DNA of 64,000 nucleotides from JAJDXW01 sp965214795 (GCA_965214795.1 OZ243976.1:1364001-1428000), one strand, 5' to 3'. Shown: positions 8,425 to 17,197, counted from the stretch's first letter. Translations and numbers: made by a program. The notes: generated by a model not told the origin, from the letters alone.

Positions 8425-8840
8425 GGCCAGCGAGGGCAAGTCCTGCTGCCGTGGACTTGCCCGTTGACATGCCCTCGACCTCCCTGCAAGTGGGGCTGAA
8501 CAAACAGACCGTCGTGGTGTTCGCTCCGCGGCATGCCGCTCCAGAACCGGATCCTCCGGACGCTGCGCGCCCCCGAGGCCCAGGCACGCCGTTTCGGCGC
8601 GGTCGATTGCGCCGTCGGCATGTAGAACGCGACCACGACTCCGGCGTAAACCGCGAAGCCGAGAAGCCCGGGGGCAACCGCCGGCAGGACAGCCAACAGG
8701 ATCGGCACTCCAGGCGACGCGACAGGTTCCGGAAGCCGGGCCGTGCATCGGCTCGCACCCGAACTGTTGTACGATCGCCGCGACTTCACGGCCCAATGAG
8801 AGGAGGTTCGGAGACCGGTTCCGAGACACGGAGGTTCCCC
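8425..8840. other. Intergenic stretch, no convincing gene
   Basis: About 415 bp. On the minus strand one frame gives a hydrophobic segment (ILLAVLPAVAPGLLGFAVYA and on), possibly a remnant of a membrane protein, but there is no start signal and no recognisable family. I do not call a gene. Confidence 0.4.
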
Positions 8841-9002
8841 ATGCGCCAGTCGCCCTCGTTCCTCATGATGACGTTGCCCGCCCTGCTCGCCGCGGCCACC
8901 GCCCACGCCCAGCCCTGTGAAGCCGCGGCAGGCCACCCAACCGTCTCGCACCGACCCGCCGGAGAAGTCGGGGCCGAGCACCTCGGCCGCTTGCTCGCCC
9001 CC

Positions 9003-9182
<180 letters not shown>

Positions 9183-9192
9183 CGCGCCGCAG

Positions 9193-10977
9193 ATGGCGCA
9201 GTGGACCGTCGTCTCCGGGGTGGTGGGTCATGCCGAACGCCAACTATGCGGGAGAGAACGCTCCGCATTGCGCGGCTGCCTTCTTGCGTTGCTCGCCCTC
9301 TGCGCGGTGGCTTTCTGGCTACGCACGGCGCACATCTCTGCATCTCTACCCTATCCGCAGCATGTCGATGAAGCAAATATAACGAAGTTCGCGGCCAACA
9401 TTCTGACGACCGGGAATTATTATCCGATCAACTTCGACAAGCCGTCCCTCCCCGCATATCTTGCGGCGGCGGCGATGAGCATCGGGTTCATCAGCACCGC
9501 GCCCGAATTGGAGGTTGAAAGGAGTCCCGATATCGACATAAGGGATGATCTTGGCTACGTATCTTATCGATTCTATACCCTTCCGGGCGTTGTCGAGAAA
9601 GCGCGGTGGCTGTTTGCGCTATTGTCGGTCGTGGCGATGGCGGCGGGTGGAGTCGTGGCCTTTCAACTGCTGGGTCGGCCCGGTGCCTTGATACTTGCGC
9701 CGCTCGTGCTTGCACTCTCCTCCTTCTACTTCGATATGTCCCATAGTTATCTGAATGTCGATATCGTCGGCACTTGTTTCGTCGCGCTGGGTATGGCCGC
9801 AGTGCTGCAAAGCGCCAGCCGCCCTTGCCCGACCCTGCGCGGGCTCGCCGTCACACCGGCAATCTGCGTCGGCTTGGCCGCCGGCAGCAAGTACACCCAC
9901 GGCCTTCTTCTTTTTTCCGTCATGCTTGCAATCTATCTGTTCATGGAGCGCGGTCGCCGGCTTCAAGCGACGGTCATCACCATAACGACAGCCGGCCTGT
10001 CGTTCCTCGCTGTCGCTCCATACAGCGTGATCGCTCTGCCGGATTTTGTGAACGGACTCGCCAGACAAGCGCACCATTATGCCACCGGACATCCGGGCCA
10101 TGAGGCCGACCCCGGACTGGACCAGCTCGCTTACTATGCGTCTTCCCTTGTCTCGGATTTCGGGGTCGCCGGCCTTGTTCTCTGTTTGATTGGTCTGATT
10201 TCCGCCACCTTGTCGGACTGGCGCAGGACGCTTGTCCTCATCTCGTTCCCAGTGGCTTTGCTTGCTCTGTTCTCGGCGCAACGAGTCCACTTCCTGCGCA
10301 GTATACTGCCTGTCTTCCCATGGGTCGCAGTATTTATTGCTTGCGGTATTTTCTTCCTTCATGGGCGGTTGATGCGCGTTGCCTGGATCCGCCGGATAGA
10401 GATTCGCGCGCTTCGAAGCGCAATTGGGGTGGTCGGTTTTCTGGGGCTCTTTGCACTGGGCTTGAACGCGCCGCTCGGCAAGTTCGCCGTACAAATGGAA
10501 GTCGCCGGCGAAAGTCGCGTGAGAGCCGTGGCTTGGATAAAGAAGCATGTCGCTACGGACGCGACTGTGATCGTCCCGGAGGAGCTCCATCTCGACACCC
10601 GGCCGCTGGCCTCCAGCGGCTATCCGATACGGGTAGTGGAATTCAAGGCGCTTGACACGGCGCAGAGCATTGACTCGCTCATGGCGGAGATTCCCGGGCC
10701 GGTGGTTGTGCTCGTTCCGCGGTGGGTTGCGGATCTCCGGTTCCCGGATGCAGACGGCGCCAAAGACAAGGCGGCGGCCCTGAATGAAGCGTCGATGCGG
10801 GCGCAACTTGTGCCGTTGGCCGACTTCAGTCTCCAGCGTGGCGTGTTGCTCCATAGTCCCATGTCGCGGCGCTATAGCGGGGGGGGGTGGGGATTCCCTG
10901 GGCGGAATCCCGGATTCAGCATCGCCAGCATGCCGTCCCGGAAGTACGCGCAGCAATGCGTGCCACCTTGTCGATGA
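9193..10977 (+). CDS. GT39/ArnT-like membrane glycosyltransferase, altered ends
   Basis: 594 residues from the ATG at 9193. An N-terminal membrane anchor (GCLLALLALCAVAFWL) is followed by a periplasmic loop with the acidic pair in PQHVDEANITKF, typical of PMT/ArnT-type (GT-C fold, PF13231-like) enzymes. About ten further hydrophobic segments follow, then a soluble C-terminal part. The family moves sugars from a lipid-linked donor onto lipid, protein or glycan at the outer face of the inner membrane; the acceptor is unknown. Base composition is less GC-rich than neighbouring genes, suggesting transfer. The frame is also open upstream through the poly-C tract to an ATG inside the small element (9124). 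After SPMSRRY (nt ~10875) the frame enters a G9 run and the complement of an IS630 fragment, so the last ~30 residues are not native. Confidence 0.7.
   Translation: MAQWTVVSGVVGHAERQLCGRERSALRGCLLALLALCAVAFWLRTAHISASLPYPQHVDEANITKFAANILTTGNYYPINFDKPSLPAYLAAAAMSIGFISTAPELEVERSPDIDIRDDLGYVSYRFYTLPGVVEKARWLFALLSVVAMAAGGVVAFQLLGRPGALILAPLVLALSSFYFDMSHSYLNVDIVGTCFVALGMAAVLQSASRPCPTLRGLAVTPAICVGLAAGSKYTHGLLLFSVMLAIYLFMERGRRLQATVITITTAGLSFLAVAPYSVIALPDFVNGLARQAHHYATGHPGHEADPGLDQLAYYASSLVSDFGVAGLVLCLIGLISATLSDWRRTLVLISFPVALLALFSAQRVHFLRSILPVFPWVAVFIACGIFFLHGRLMRVAWIRRIEIRALRSAIGVVGFLGLFALGLNAPLGKFAVQMEVAGESRVRAVAWIKKHVATDATVIVPEELHLDTRPLASSGYPIRVVEFKALDTAQSIDSLMAEIPGPVVVLVPRWVADLRFPDADGAKDKAAALNEASMRAQLVPLADFSLQRGVLLHSPMSRRYSGGGWGFPGRNPGFSIASMPSRKYAQQCVPPCR
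10879..10887 (+). repeat. Run of nine G at the end of the glycosyltransferase
   Basis: The run follows GCTATAGC and precedes a perfect 7-bp inverted repeat (GGGATTC ... GAATCCC, nt ~10891-10912). It marks the junction between the native gene end and transposon-derived sequence. Confidence 0.6.
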
Positions 10978-11039
10978 TCGACTGCGTCGTCGCGACCCAC
11001 ACGAACGGCGTGGCGTAAGCGTTGTAGCTGTCGGTCACC
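10916..11039 (-). pseudogene. C-terminal fragment of an IS630-type transposase
   Basis: Read on the minus strand the sequence gives SYNAYATPFVWVATTQSIID, then KVARIAARTSGTACWRC and a stop. The PFVWxAT ... KxARIxxRTSGT ending is the characteristic tail of IS630/Tc1-like transposases. No upstream catalytic part is present. It lies against the 3' end of the glycosyltransferase gene. Confidence 0.55.
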
Positions 11040-11092
11040 GCTGCCACTCCCGCGCTGCCACTCCCGCCGGTCGGCCGCCGAAGCGCCGGGCG

Positions 11093-11367
11093 CGTTCCAA
11101 CCTCTCGGGGGTCATCTTCCGGATCTCCCGTTCAGGGCGGGTCCACCTTACCATCGCCCGTCTTCCCCCTTCATCCTCGCTTGTGGGGTGACTTCCTTGG
11201 CTTCGGCCCTCCCATCCACCCTCCCCGGCGGAGAAGATCGGGAAACGGCCGGTAGGCGAACGACTCACCCCCCTGCACATCGGAGACCCTCGACGAATGG
11301 AATACCGGCACCTCAAGGTGGAGCGGCGCGGGCGCGTCGCCGTCGTAACGTTCCACCGCCCCGAGAA
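11093..11367. repeat. Decayed second copy of the HEPN-pair/crotonase promoter region
   Basis: This stretch is a diverged copy of nt ~7400-7677. It contains the first codons of the HEPN-partner gene on the minus strand (MTPERLERARR) and, at 11297-11367 on the plus strand, the first 24 codons of the crotonase (MEYRHLKVERRGRVAVVTFH and on), almost identical to the intact gene. After HRPEK the similarity ends. Confidence 0.8.
11297..11367 (+). pseudogene. Truncated crotonase gene start
   Basis: Seventy bases are identical to the start of the crotonase gene at 7607, after which unrelated sequence begins. It is a duplicated gene end, not an independent gene. Confidence 0.8.
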
Positions 11368-11460
11368 AGGGAGGACATGCGTCGCGGCGCGGAGCGCTGC
11401 ACGCGCCCCGCATCGCCGGCGTTCCCGTCGTGGCCGGTGCGGGGCGGCCGCCGGCCGGCT

Positions 11461-11511
11461 AGGAGCCTGCGCCGCAGAACCCTTCGGAAGCGTTCTGCGG
11501 CGCGGGCTCCT
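11461..11511 (-). terminator. Long hairpin overlapping the PEBP stop codon
   Basis: AGGAGCCTGCGCCGCAGAAC pairs with GTTCTGCGGCGCGGGCTCCT (one mismatch, ~11-base loop). It begins exactly at the stop of the minus-strand PEBP gene. No T tract follows, so it may protect the mRNA 3' end rather than terminate intrinsically. Confidence 0.5.
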
Positions 11512-12010
11512 AGCGCTTGTAGAGCCCCATCAGTGACGCCTTGGTGAGGGTGTTGAAGTTCAGCATGAACCCGACCACTGCGGCGGAGGTGTCGGCCTCG
11601 ACGGGAAGGCTGTCCAGGCCGACCGCGTGCAAGGTGAAGAGATAGCGGTGCGGATGGTCGCCCTCGGGCGGGCAGGGCCCGCCGTAGCCCGGCGCGCCGA
11701 AGTCGGTGCGGGTCTGGAGCGCCCCGGCCGGCATCGAACCGTCTCCCGAGCCCGCCCCGAGGGCGAGCGAGGTGACGTCGGCCGGGATGTTGACCACCAC
11801 CCAGTGCCAGAATCCGCTCCCGGTCGGAGCGTCGGGGTCGAAGCAGGTGAGGGCGAAGCTCTTCGTGCCCTCCGGGGCGCCGCTCCAGGAGATCTGGGGC
11901 GAGAGGTTGCCGCCCGCACAGCCGAATCCGTAAGCCTCGGACAGGATGTGGTCGTCGGCGAGGTAGTCGCCGTCGTTGAAGCTCTCGCTGGTGAGAACGA
12001 GGTCGGCCAT
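11510..12010 (-). CDS. YbhB/YbcL-type PEBP (Raf kinase inhibitor-like) protein
   Basis: The protein has 166 residues and is full length for bacterial PEBPs. Start at 12010 is fixed by GGAGGA ten bases upstream and by the conserved opening LTSESFNDGDYL. Family signatures are clear: LSPQISWSGAPEGTKSFAL, then CFDPDAPTGSGFWHWVVVNI, and the C-terminal GPCPPEGDHPHRYLFTLHA with the pocket His residues. No signal peptide is present, so it is cytoplasmic. PEBPs bind small anionic ligands and their bacterial role is not well defined. A long hairpin overlaps the stop codon. Confidence 0.9.
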   Translation of the reverse strand: MADLVLTSESFNDGDYLADDHILSEAYGFGCAGGNLSPQISWSGAPEGTKSFALTCFDPDAPTGSGFWHWVVVNIPADVTSLALGAGSGDGSMPAGALQTRTDFGAPGYGGPCPPEGDHPHRYLFTLHAVGLDSLPVEADTSAAVVGFMLNFNTLTKASLMGLYKR

Positions 12011-12097
12011 GAATGCGGTCCTCCGCGTCGGTTCGAATCGCGGTCGAAGGTTCGGGAACCGCTGCGGGCTTGTCAACACCTGCCCCTCTCCTCGCCG

Positions 12098-12355
12098 CTC
12101 GCCCGGGACGTCGACACCGAGGAAGATGCGCGCGCGAGCGGCGCCGAAGTGTTCGTCCGGACCGTGCCGCCCGGTGCGGCAGTCCGGTTCGGCAGTCCGG
12201 GCCCCGGGCCGGCCCCGGGCCGGGCAGCACCCGGCTGCGGGCCTGATGGCCGGGCCGGGTTCGCCGTCCCGTTGGAGAGGCGATGAAGCTCGAACGAACC
12301 CGGCTCGCGTTCGTCGGTATGAACAGAGGCTCGGCTCCGCCTGCCGGCCCGGTGC
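12098..12355 (+). pseudogene. Duplicated end of the NTP-transferase gene plus start of the next gene
   Basis: This is a ~90% identical copy of nt 5006-5270. It encodes LARDVDTEEDARASGAEVF, then VRTVPPG, and ends at a TGA overlapping ATGAAGCTCGAACG, the start MKLERTRLAFVGM of the acyl-CoA synthetase remnant. It lacks the 10-bp duplication seen in the first copy, so it preserves the ancestral reading frame. After ~25 codons the second gene start runs into unrelated sequence. Confidence 0.75.
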
Positions 12356-12434
12356 CGCAGTTGCGCCAAGCGCCACAGGACCCGAGATCGGTCCCGTACA
12401 ATCAGGGTGCGGCCAGGCAACCGGAGAAGCGGGC

Positions 12435-13526
12435 ATGACGACCGAAGCCGAAGTGCGTGAAGCCGCCCGCGAGGCCATGAAACGGGATCCTCGGATTGAA
12501 GCCGTGCTGCTGTTCGGATCTCGGGCCCGGGGGGATCAGCATGACTGGAGCGACTGGGATGTCGCGGTAGTGTCCGAGGAGCTTGTCGATGGGCACGAGG
12601 CTATCGAGAGCCTGACACGACTCGATCACGTGAACGCCGCGATCATGCGCCGGTCACGGATCGAGGCGAGGAAAGACGAGGCCGGAACGATCGAGTCGAA
12701 CGTGGCTCGACAGGCACGGGTGTTGGCCGGGAGCTGGAACAGACCGAAGTGCAGAAATGGAAAACTGGAGGTGAACGAAACGAGTGTGCTCGGAAAGGTG
12801 ACCGACGCGGTCCGGAAAATTGCCGAAGCGTACGGGGCCCGAAGATTGGCGATCGCGGAACAATGGACATACGACGCACACCTGGTCGAGCATGTCCAGA
12901 TGGCGGGAGAGCTCCTGGCGAAGAGCATCGTGAGTGCATGCGGCGTCAACGTCGACAAGGTGCACGACCTGCTCCGGCTTGGAAACGAGCTGGAAGCTCG
13001 CTACGAGGGAGGGAGATTCACCCCGGAAGAGGTGACGGAGCTTGCCGAACGCATCCGGGGTCTCGATGGGAACAGCCGCCGCGCGCACCTGGCCTTGTAC
13101 TTCGAGGACGAGGTCGAGGCCCCGGAAAGGACAAGCGAGAAACTGCGAGACACCATGGAGCTTTGCACACGGTGGCTCGTGCTGTACGGGGAAAGATCAC
13201 CGCACGCGCGTGAAGAAACCGCCCGACAGGCCGACACCGCGAGACGGTTGGCCGAGAGAGAACGCCTGCAAGCCGACTTCGGGAGCATCGAGACCGAACT
13301 CCAGGACGCGATGAAGAAGTTCGAGACAACGATGGCAAGAACTGCCGCCCAATGGGGGCCGGAAGATGCGGCAGCAAAAATCGCTCGGGAGTCCCCGGAA
13401 CGGGGCACGCGACAGCGGGAAACATCGGCACAGCGCGCATCGCGCCAATTCGCAAGCGAACACGCCGCGCGAAGGCGGACACCAACGGCTGAGCAGGGAA
13501 TACGACGAGGTGCGGAGAAGGAGTGA
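12435..13526 (+). CDS. MNT-type nucleotidyltransferase fused to a HEPN domain
   Basis: The protein has 363 residues. Start at 12435 follows GGAGAAG with seven-base spacing. The N-terminal ~90 residues form a minimal nucleotidyltransferase: AVLLFGSRARGD, then HDWSDWDVAVVS gives the full GSx10DxD metal/nucleotide motif. From about residue 115 a helical domain follows, with DAHLVEHVQMAGELLAKSIV and VDKVHDLLRLGNELEARYEG. The HDLxxLxxxL element is typical of PF05168 HEPN domains. The last ~100 residues are charged and helical, probably coiled coil. In two-gene MNT/HEPN systems (MntA-HepT) the transferase AMPylates and silences a HEPN RNase; a single-chain version is unusual. The RxxxxH RNase motif of HepT is not evident, so the HEPN part may be non-catalytic. 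Confidence 0.75.
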   Translation: MTTEAEVREAAREAMKRDPRIEAVLLFGSRARGDQHDWSDWDVAVVSEELVDGHEAIESLTRLDHVNAAIMRRSRIEARKDEAGTIESNVARQARVLAGSWNRPKCRNGKLEVNETSVLGKVTDAVRKIAEAYGARRLAIAEQWTYDAHLVEHVQMAGELLAKSIVSACGVNVDKVHDLLRLGNELEARYEGGRFTPEEVTELAERIRGLDGNSRRAHLALYFEDEVEAPERTSEKLRDTMELCTRWLVLYGERSPHAREETARQADTARRLAERERLQADFGSIETELQDAMKKFETTMARTAAQWGPEDAAAKIARESPERGTRQRETSAQRASRQFASEHAARRRTPTAEQGIRRGAEKE

Positions 13527-13589
13527 CAAACGCGCCGAGGCGCCGACAGGCGCGAACGCACGCGGCAAGCCGGAACCGGTCTCGGGTAG

Positions 13590-13617
13590 GTCGGGTTAGC
13601 CGAAGGCGTAACCCGAC
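13590..13617. repeat. Palindromic intergenic element
   Basis: GTCGGGTTA and TAACCCGAC form a perfect 9-bp stem around GCCGAAGGCG, which itself pairs in part (GCC/GGC). It lies between the MNT-HEPN gene and the dehydrogenase gene. It resembles short REP-type palindromes and may act as a terminator-like structure. Confidence 0.6.
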
Positions 13618-13719
13618 GACCCACCGGGTGGCCGCAGGCTCCACGCCGCCTGTTCGTCTGTCAACTCAGGTATATAGCCCTCCTTGTCATCCCCGCCTGT
13701 GGTCTGAAGGGAGCCGTCC

Positions 13720-14706
13720 ATGATTCGATTCGCCCTTTTCGGGGCCGGCCGGGCGGGCCGGATCCATGCCCGGAACATCGCCCGTCATCCCCGGGCGGAG
13801 CTGGTCTGCATCTTCGACGTCGATCGGCCGGCGGCCGACCGCTTGGCCGAAGAGCACGGTGCGCGCGCGGAGCCGGACGCGGCGGCGATCTGGATCGCGG
13901 ACTCGATCGACGCGGTCATGATCGCGTCGTCGACCAACACCCACGTGGACCTCCTCCGCGAGGCGCTTCGCGCCGGCAAGGCCGCCTACTGCGAGAAGCC
14001 GATCGATTTCGACCTCTCGCGGGTCCGGTCCGTCGTCGCCGAAGCCGAGGGGACCGAGGTCCCGGTGGCGGTCGGGTTCCGGCGCCGCCGCCTCCCCGAA
14101 TACCAGGAGATCCGGAGGCGGATTCGGGACGGCGAGGTCGGGGCGGTCGAAACCGTCCACCTCGTCTCGCGCGATTACCGGCCGCCTTCGCCCGCATACC
14201 TCGAAGTCTCGGGCGGCTTCCTCCGCGACAAGACCATCCACTACTTCGATCTCATTCCCTGGCTGGTCGGCGAGCGGCCGGCCGAGGTCTACGCCGCGGG
14301 CGCGTGTCTCGTCGATCCCCGGATCGGCGAGGCCGGCGATATCGACACCGCGATGGTGCTGCTCCGGATGCCGAGCGGCGCCCTGTGCCACATCGACAAC
14401 GGGCGAAGGGCGGTGTACGGATTCGACGAGCGGGTGGAGGTGTTCGGGGAGCGGGGCATGCTGCAGTCGCAGCCGCCCTCGGTCTCCCACGTGGCCCGCT
14501 TCGGCGCGGCCGGCATCCGCCACGAGCGCTATCCGGACCTCTATGGAGAGGAGAGCTTCGCCGGTCTGCTGGATGCTTTTCTCACCGCCCTCGAGAGCGG
14601 GCAGCCGGTCGAACCGTCCCTTACCGAGGGTCTCCAGGCCCAGCTCATTGCGGAGGCGGCGGTCGAATCGCTCCGCCGCAACCGCCCGGCGGCGATCGAG
14701 TACTGA
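13720..14706 (+). CDS. iolG: Inositol 2-dehydrogenase-like (Gfo/Idh/MocA family)
   Basis: The protein has 328 residues. The N-terminal Rossmann fold opens FALFGAGRAGRIHARNI. The family lysine motif is CEKPIDFDL, and the catalytic-region histidine lies in LRDKTIHYFDLIPWL. The stretch GDIDTAMVLLRMPSGALCHI with DNGRRAVYGFDERVEVFGE matches IolG closely. Expected reaction: NAD-dependent oxidation of myo-inositol (or a similar sugar) at C2. No other iol gene is adjacent, so an inositol pathway is not proved and the substrate could differ. GGGAG lies seven bases before the ATG. Confidence 0.75.
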   Translation: MIRFALFGAGRAGRIHARNIARHPRAELVCIFDVDRPAADRLAEEHGARAEPDAAAIWIADSIDAVMIASSTNTHVDLLREALRAGKAAYCEKPIDFDLSRVRSVVAEAEGTEVPVAVGFRRRRLPEYQEIRRRIRDGEVGAVETVHLVSRDYRPPSPAYLEVSGGFLRDKTIHYFDLIPWLVGERPAEVYAAGACLVDPRIGEAGDIDTAMVLLRMPSGALCHIDNGRRAVYGFDERVEVFGERGMLQSQPPSVSHVARFGAAGIRHERYPDLYGEESFAGLLDAFLTALESGQPVEPSLTEGLQAQLIAEAAVESLRRNRPAAIEY

Positions 14707-14772
14707 CGGGCGGCGACCGCGGGCCTGCGGGGTCCACGTTCGTTGCGGTCGCCTCGCCTCGGGGGATGCGGC

Positions 14773-15765
14773 TCAGGAGGTGATTCCGGCCGCGCGCAGC
14801 CGCGCGTAGACGTTGCCGACGCGGTACACCCTCTCCGCGGGGGCGAACCAGCCGCGGCAATGGATCTCCTCCGGGGTCACGTCGTGGTGATAGTGCCCGC
14901 CCATCGTGTCGTCGCCAGGGTGATAGAAGTGGGTGTGCTCGCTCGAAGGACGGAGGTCCAGCTCACCGCCGGTCGGGTCCCCGGTCCAGAGCACGGAGAA
15001 GCAGAGCAGGCCCGGACCCACCGGCTCGAAATAGCGGAGAAATTCCGCGACGACCTGTTCGCGCTCGACATCGTAGTACTGGTGGCCGATGCAGTCGTAG
15101 TCCGGCACCACGTGGGAGCGGATCCCGCCGCGCTCGACCCGGAACACGCCGCCGAGCGCTATCTCCCGGCCGTTCCTTCCCGCGAGCGGCGCGATCGCTT
15201 CCCGCATCGCGAGCGGCAACGAAGCCTGGCGGCCGGTGCGGTGCGCCACCACGACCTCGAGCACCGGCCCCGGCTCGCCTCGCGAGATGAACAGGTTGGC
15301 AAGCCCCGCGAACTGCCCCGAGGAATACGGCCCGACGCGGCACCGCCCCTCCCGGTCGACGCGGGCCGCCCGCGACTCCGGGGCGCGGCGCGTGTCGTGG
15401 TTGACGATCACCTCCCCGCAGTGGCCACCGATGGCTTCCGGGCTCGCCATGCCCGCGCCAAGCACCTGTCCGGCGGAGTGGCCGGCGCAGCGCTGGAGGT
15501 CCCCGGTCTCGAAGCGCACGTTGCGGTAGCGCGGGTTGTGGGCGTAGGGCTCGCCACCTACGTCGACGATGCAAGGCGCGCCGCCCAGTCCCTCCCACGC
15601 ACAGCCGATCCGGCGAAGGTCGGGACACCCCCTCACCCGGACCTCGGCGTGGCGGTAGTTTCGGGACAGCCCGTCGGCGAGAGCGGCACGGAGCACCGCA
15701 AGGGGCGGGGCCCAGAGCGCCGCGCTCGCGGTATCCATGATGTCCGGCGCTGGAGCTTCGGGCAT
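14773..15765 (-). CDS. DUF1907 (C11orf54-like) zinc-binding ester hydrolase family protein
   Basis: The protein has 330 residues. Start at 15765 follows GGGGAGGAACG. Conserved blocks of the family are present: the N-terminal RNYRHAEVRVRGCPDLR, the AHNPRYRNVRFE region, GQVLGAGMASPEAIG, and a C-terminal metal-type cluster SSEHTHFYHPGDDTMGGHYH followed by HDVTPEEIHCRGWF and PAERVYRVG. The human homologue has been reported as a zinc protein with esterase activity on simple substrates; the physiological substrate is unknown. The gene is convergent with iolG (66 bp apart). Confidence 0.75.
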   Translation of the reverse strand: MPEAPAPDIMDTASAALWAPPLAVLRAALADGLSRNYRHAEVRVRGCPDLRRIGCAWEGLGGAPCIVDVGGEPYAHNPRYRNVRFETGDLQRCAGHSAGQVLGAGMASPEAIGGHCGEVIVNHDTRRAPESRAARVDREGRCRVGPYSSGQFAGLANLFISRGEPGPVLEVVVAHRTGRQASLPLAMREAIAPLAGRNGREIALGGVFRVERGGIRSHVVPDYDCIGHQYYDVEREQVVAEFLRYFEPVGPGLLCFSVLWTGDPTGGELDLRPSSEHTHFYHPGDDTMGGHYHHDVTPEEIHCRGWFAPAERVYRVGNVYARLRAAGITS

Positions 15766-15993
15766 CGTTCCTCCCCGTTGCGAAGTATGATTGGCGCGGT
15801 GCCGGTGCCGGTCGGGACGGCGGCGGGCCGGCCGGGGGCCACCCGCCGCGCTCCATCCCGGCTTTGGCGGTGCGCCCGGATCATGTCACAAGGGGGCGCC
15901 GGTGCCCGAGCGCGGCCCGATCGGCGGGTCCGTCCGTGGCTCCTGTCATCGGCGGAGAACAGGATCACTCCACCAACCGCGAGGAACCGGACC

Positions 15994-16056
15994 ATGGCGG
16001 AGCCGGAACGCTACCAGGCCGGATCTTCGCCGGCAGGTCGGATGAGCAAACCGTAA
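15994..16056 (+). pseudogene. Duplicated, truncated start of the downstream CMD gene
   Basis: Nt ~15950-16022 repeat nt ~16117-16189, including the GAGGAACCGG ribosome-binding region. It encodes MAEPERYQAG, whereas the intact gene has MAESERYQAG. The frame then stops after ten unrelated residues. It is a partial tandem duplication of a gene start, about 167 bp upstream of the intact one. Confidence 0.75.
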
Positions 16057-16160
16057 TCCGACACGGAGCTGCGACACTACCCCGAACCGTGGTCTCGGCT
16101 GCGGCCCCACCGTCAACGGCGGAGACCAGGACCACCCACCCCATCGCGAGGAACCGGATC

Positions 16161-16523
16161 ATGGCGGAATCGGAACGCTACCAGGCCGGGATCGAGGTCA
16201 TGGAGAAGCTCTTCGGGCGACCTCCGAAGCAGGGGACGATGCCGGACGGAATGTTCCGGGCCACGGTCGAGAACCTCTTTGGCGACGTCTGGAGCCGGCC
16301 GGGCCTCGAGCTCGAGGAGCGGTCGATGATTACCCTGACCGCCCTCACCGTCCTCGGCCGCGAGAACGAGCTCAAGATCCACCTCTACGGGGCGCGGAAC
16401 CTCGGCATCCCGAAGGAAAAGCTCGAGGAGATGATGCTCCATCTCGCCCACTACGGGGGATGGCCGGTCGCGGTGTCCGCCCTTCGCCTCATCGAGCACG
16501 TCTACAGCAAGCCGCCGAGGTAG
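16161..16523 (+). CDS. Carboxymuconolactone decarboxylase (CMD) family protein
   Basis: The protein has 120 residues, the length of PcaC-like single-domain proteins. Start MAESERYQAGIEVMEKLFGR follows GAGGAA. Family features are PDGMFRATVENLFGDVW, ERSMITLTALTVLGRENELK, then HLYGARNLGIPKEKLEEMM and LAHYGGWPVAVSALRL. The Cys-x-x-Cys of peroxidase-type AhpD proteins is absent, so it belongs with the decarboxylase-type branch. No other protocatechuate gene is nearby, so the substrate is open. Confidence 0.85.
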   Translation: MAESERYQAGIEVMEKLFGRPPKQGTMPDGMFRATVENLFGDVWSRPGLELEERSMITLTALTVLGRENELKIHLYGARNLGIPKEKLEEMMLHLAHYGGWPVAVSALRLIEHVYSKPPR

Positions 16524-16539
16524 CCGCCCGATCGGAGGC

Positions 16540-16612
16540 CCGCCGGCTCCCGGGCCGAGCCGGGTCGAGCCGGGCCAAGGCGAGCCGAACCGAGCCGGGC
16601 CGAACCGAGCGC
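16540..16612. repeat. Short GC-rich tandem repeats
   Basis: Imperfect 5-10 bp units of the type GAGCCGGGCC/GAACC are repeated about eight times downstream of the CMD stop. This is low-complexity DNA without a gene. Confidence 0.6.
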
Positions 16613-16659
16613 GGGACGAGAAGGGACGAGACGGGAGGGGCGGGCTCCGGAGAGCGAAA

Positions 16660-17006
16660 CCCCGCACCGCCGCCGGGCTCGCGCTCCCAAGTGAACGTGG
16701 TGCACAGGGCCCGCTCCGCGACGGTATCCGCCGGCGGGTCCACGGCCGGAACGGCCGCACGAAGCTCCGCGTAGCGCGTCGTCGGCACCTGGCCGACGAC
16801 ACCGTCCGGCGGGTCCCACCGCCGGCCGTTCCCGTCGCAATAGACGCCCGGTTGCCACCCCTGCGCGAGCAGCGCCCGACCCAGGTCGTCGAGCTGCGCC
16901 CACCAGACGTCGCCCGGACGCCCCGAGTCGATGCGCACCAGGGCGCCGCTCGCCGGCCGGCTCCGTCATGCCGGGCCCAGGTCGGAAGCTCGCTGCGCTC
17001 GCTCAC
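16660..17006 (-). pseudogene. Possible frameshifted hypothetical gene
   Basis: A GTG at 17006 with GGAGGAACGAC upstream overlaps the end of the preceding small gene and opens MSERSELPTWARHDGAGRR. A different frame then carries ASGALVRIDSGRPGDVWWAQ, LDDLGRALLAQGWQPGVY and CDGNGRRWDPPDGVVGQVPT, which looks protein-like. A frame change near nt 16965 would join them. No family is recognised. It may be part of the small mobile region to the right. Confidence 0.3.
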
Positions 17007-17197
17007 GTCGTTCCTCCCGGATCGGCCTTCGCGGCCGCGCCCGCGGCGGCACGAGCCCGCGTGCGTTGACCGTGCCGGCGTTCGGTCGTTTCGCAGGCGT
17101 CGCGGATGGCGAGCCGCACGTATTCGGCCAAGTGCAAGCCCTCGAGCTCCGCGCGCGCCAGCGCGCGCGGAGCTCCGGGCGGGTCTTGATATCTCAC
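17003..17197 (-). CDS. Small hypothetical protein, possible ribbon-helix type
   Basis: 64 residues from a GTG at 17197 preceded by GAAAG; an upstream ATG at 17266 is possible but its extension is AT-rich and uninformative. The core ELEGLHLAEYVRLAIRDACE resembles the helix of Arc/MobC-like small DNA-binding proteins. It is followed by an Arg/Ala-rich tail. It is adjacent to the overlapping second frame and divergent from the recombinase module. The call is weak. Confidence 0.4.
   Translation of the reverse strand: MRYQDPPGAPRALARAELEGLHLAEYVRLAIRDACETTERRHGQRTRARAAAGAAAKADPGGTT

Noticed and set aside
8425..8840. Minus-strand hydrophobic segment that could be a membrane protein
   Set aside because: Only one hydrophobic stretch, no ribosome binding site and no family; too weak to call.
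12030..12060. tRNA-like GGTTCGAATC string
   Set aside because: The flanking bases do not form a T-stem and no cloverleaf or acceptor stem can be drawn.
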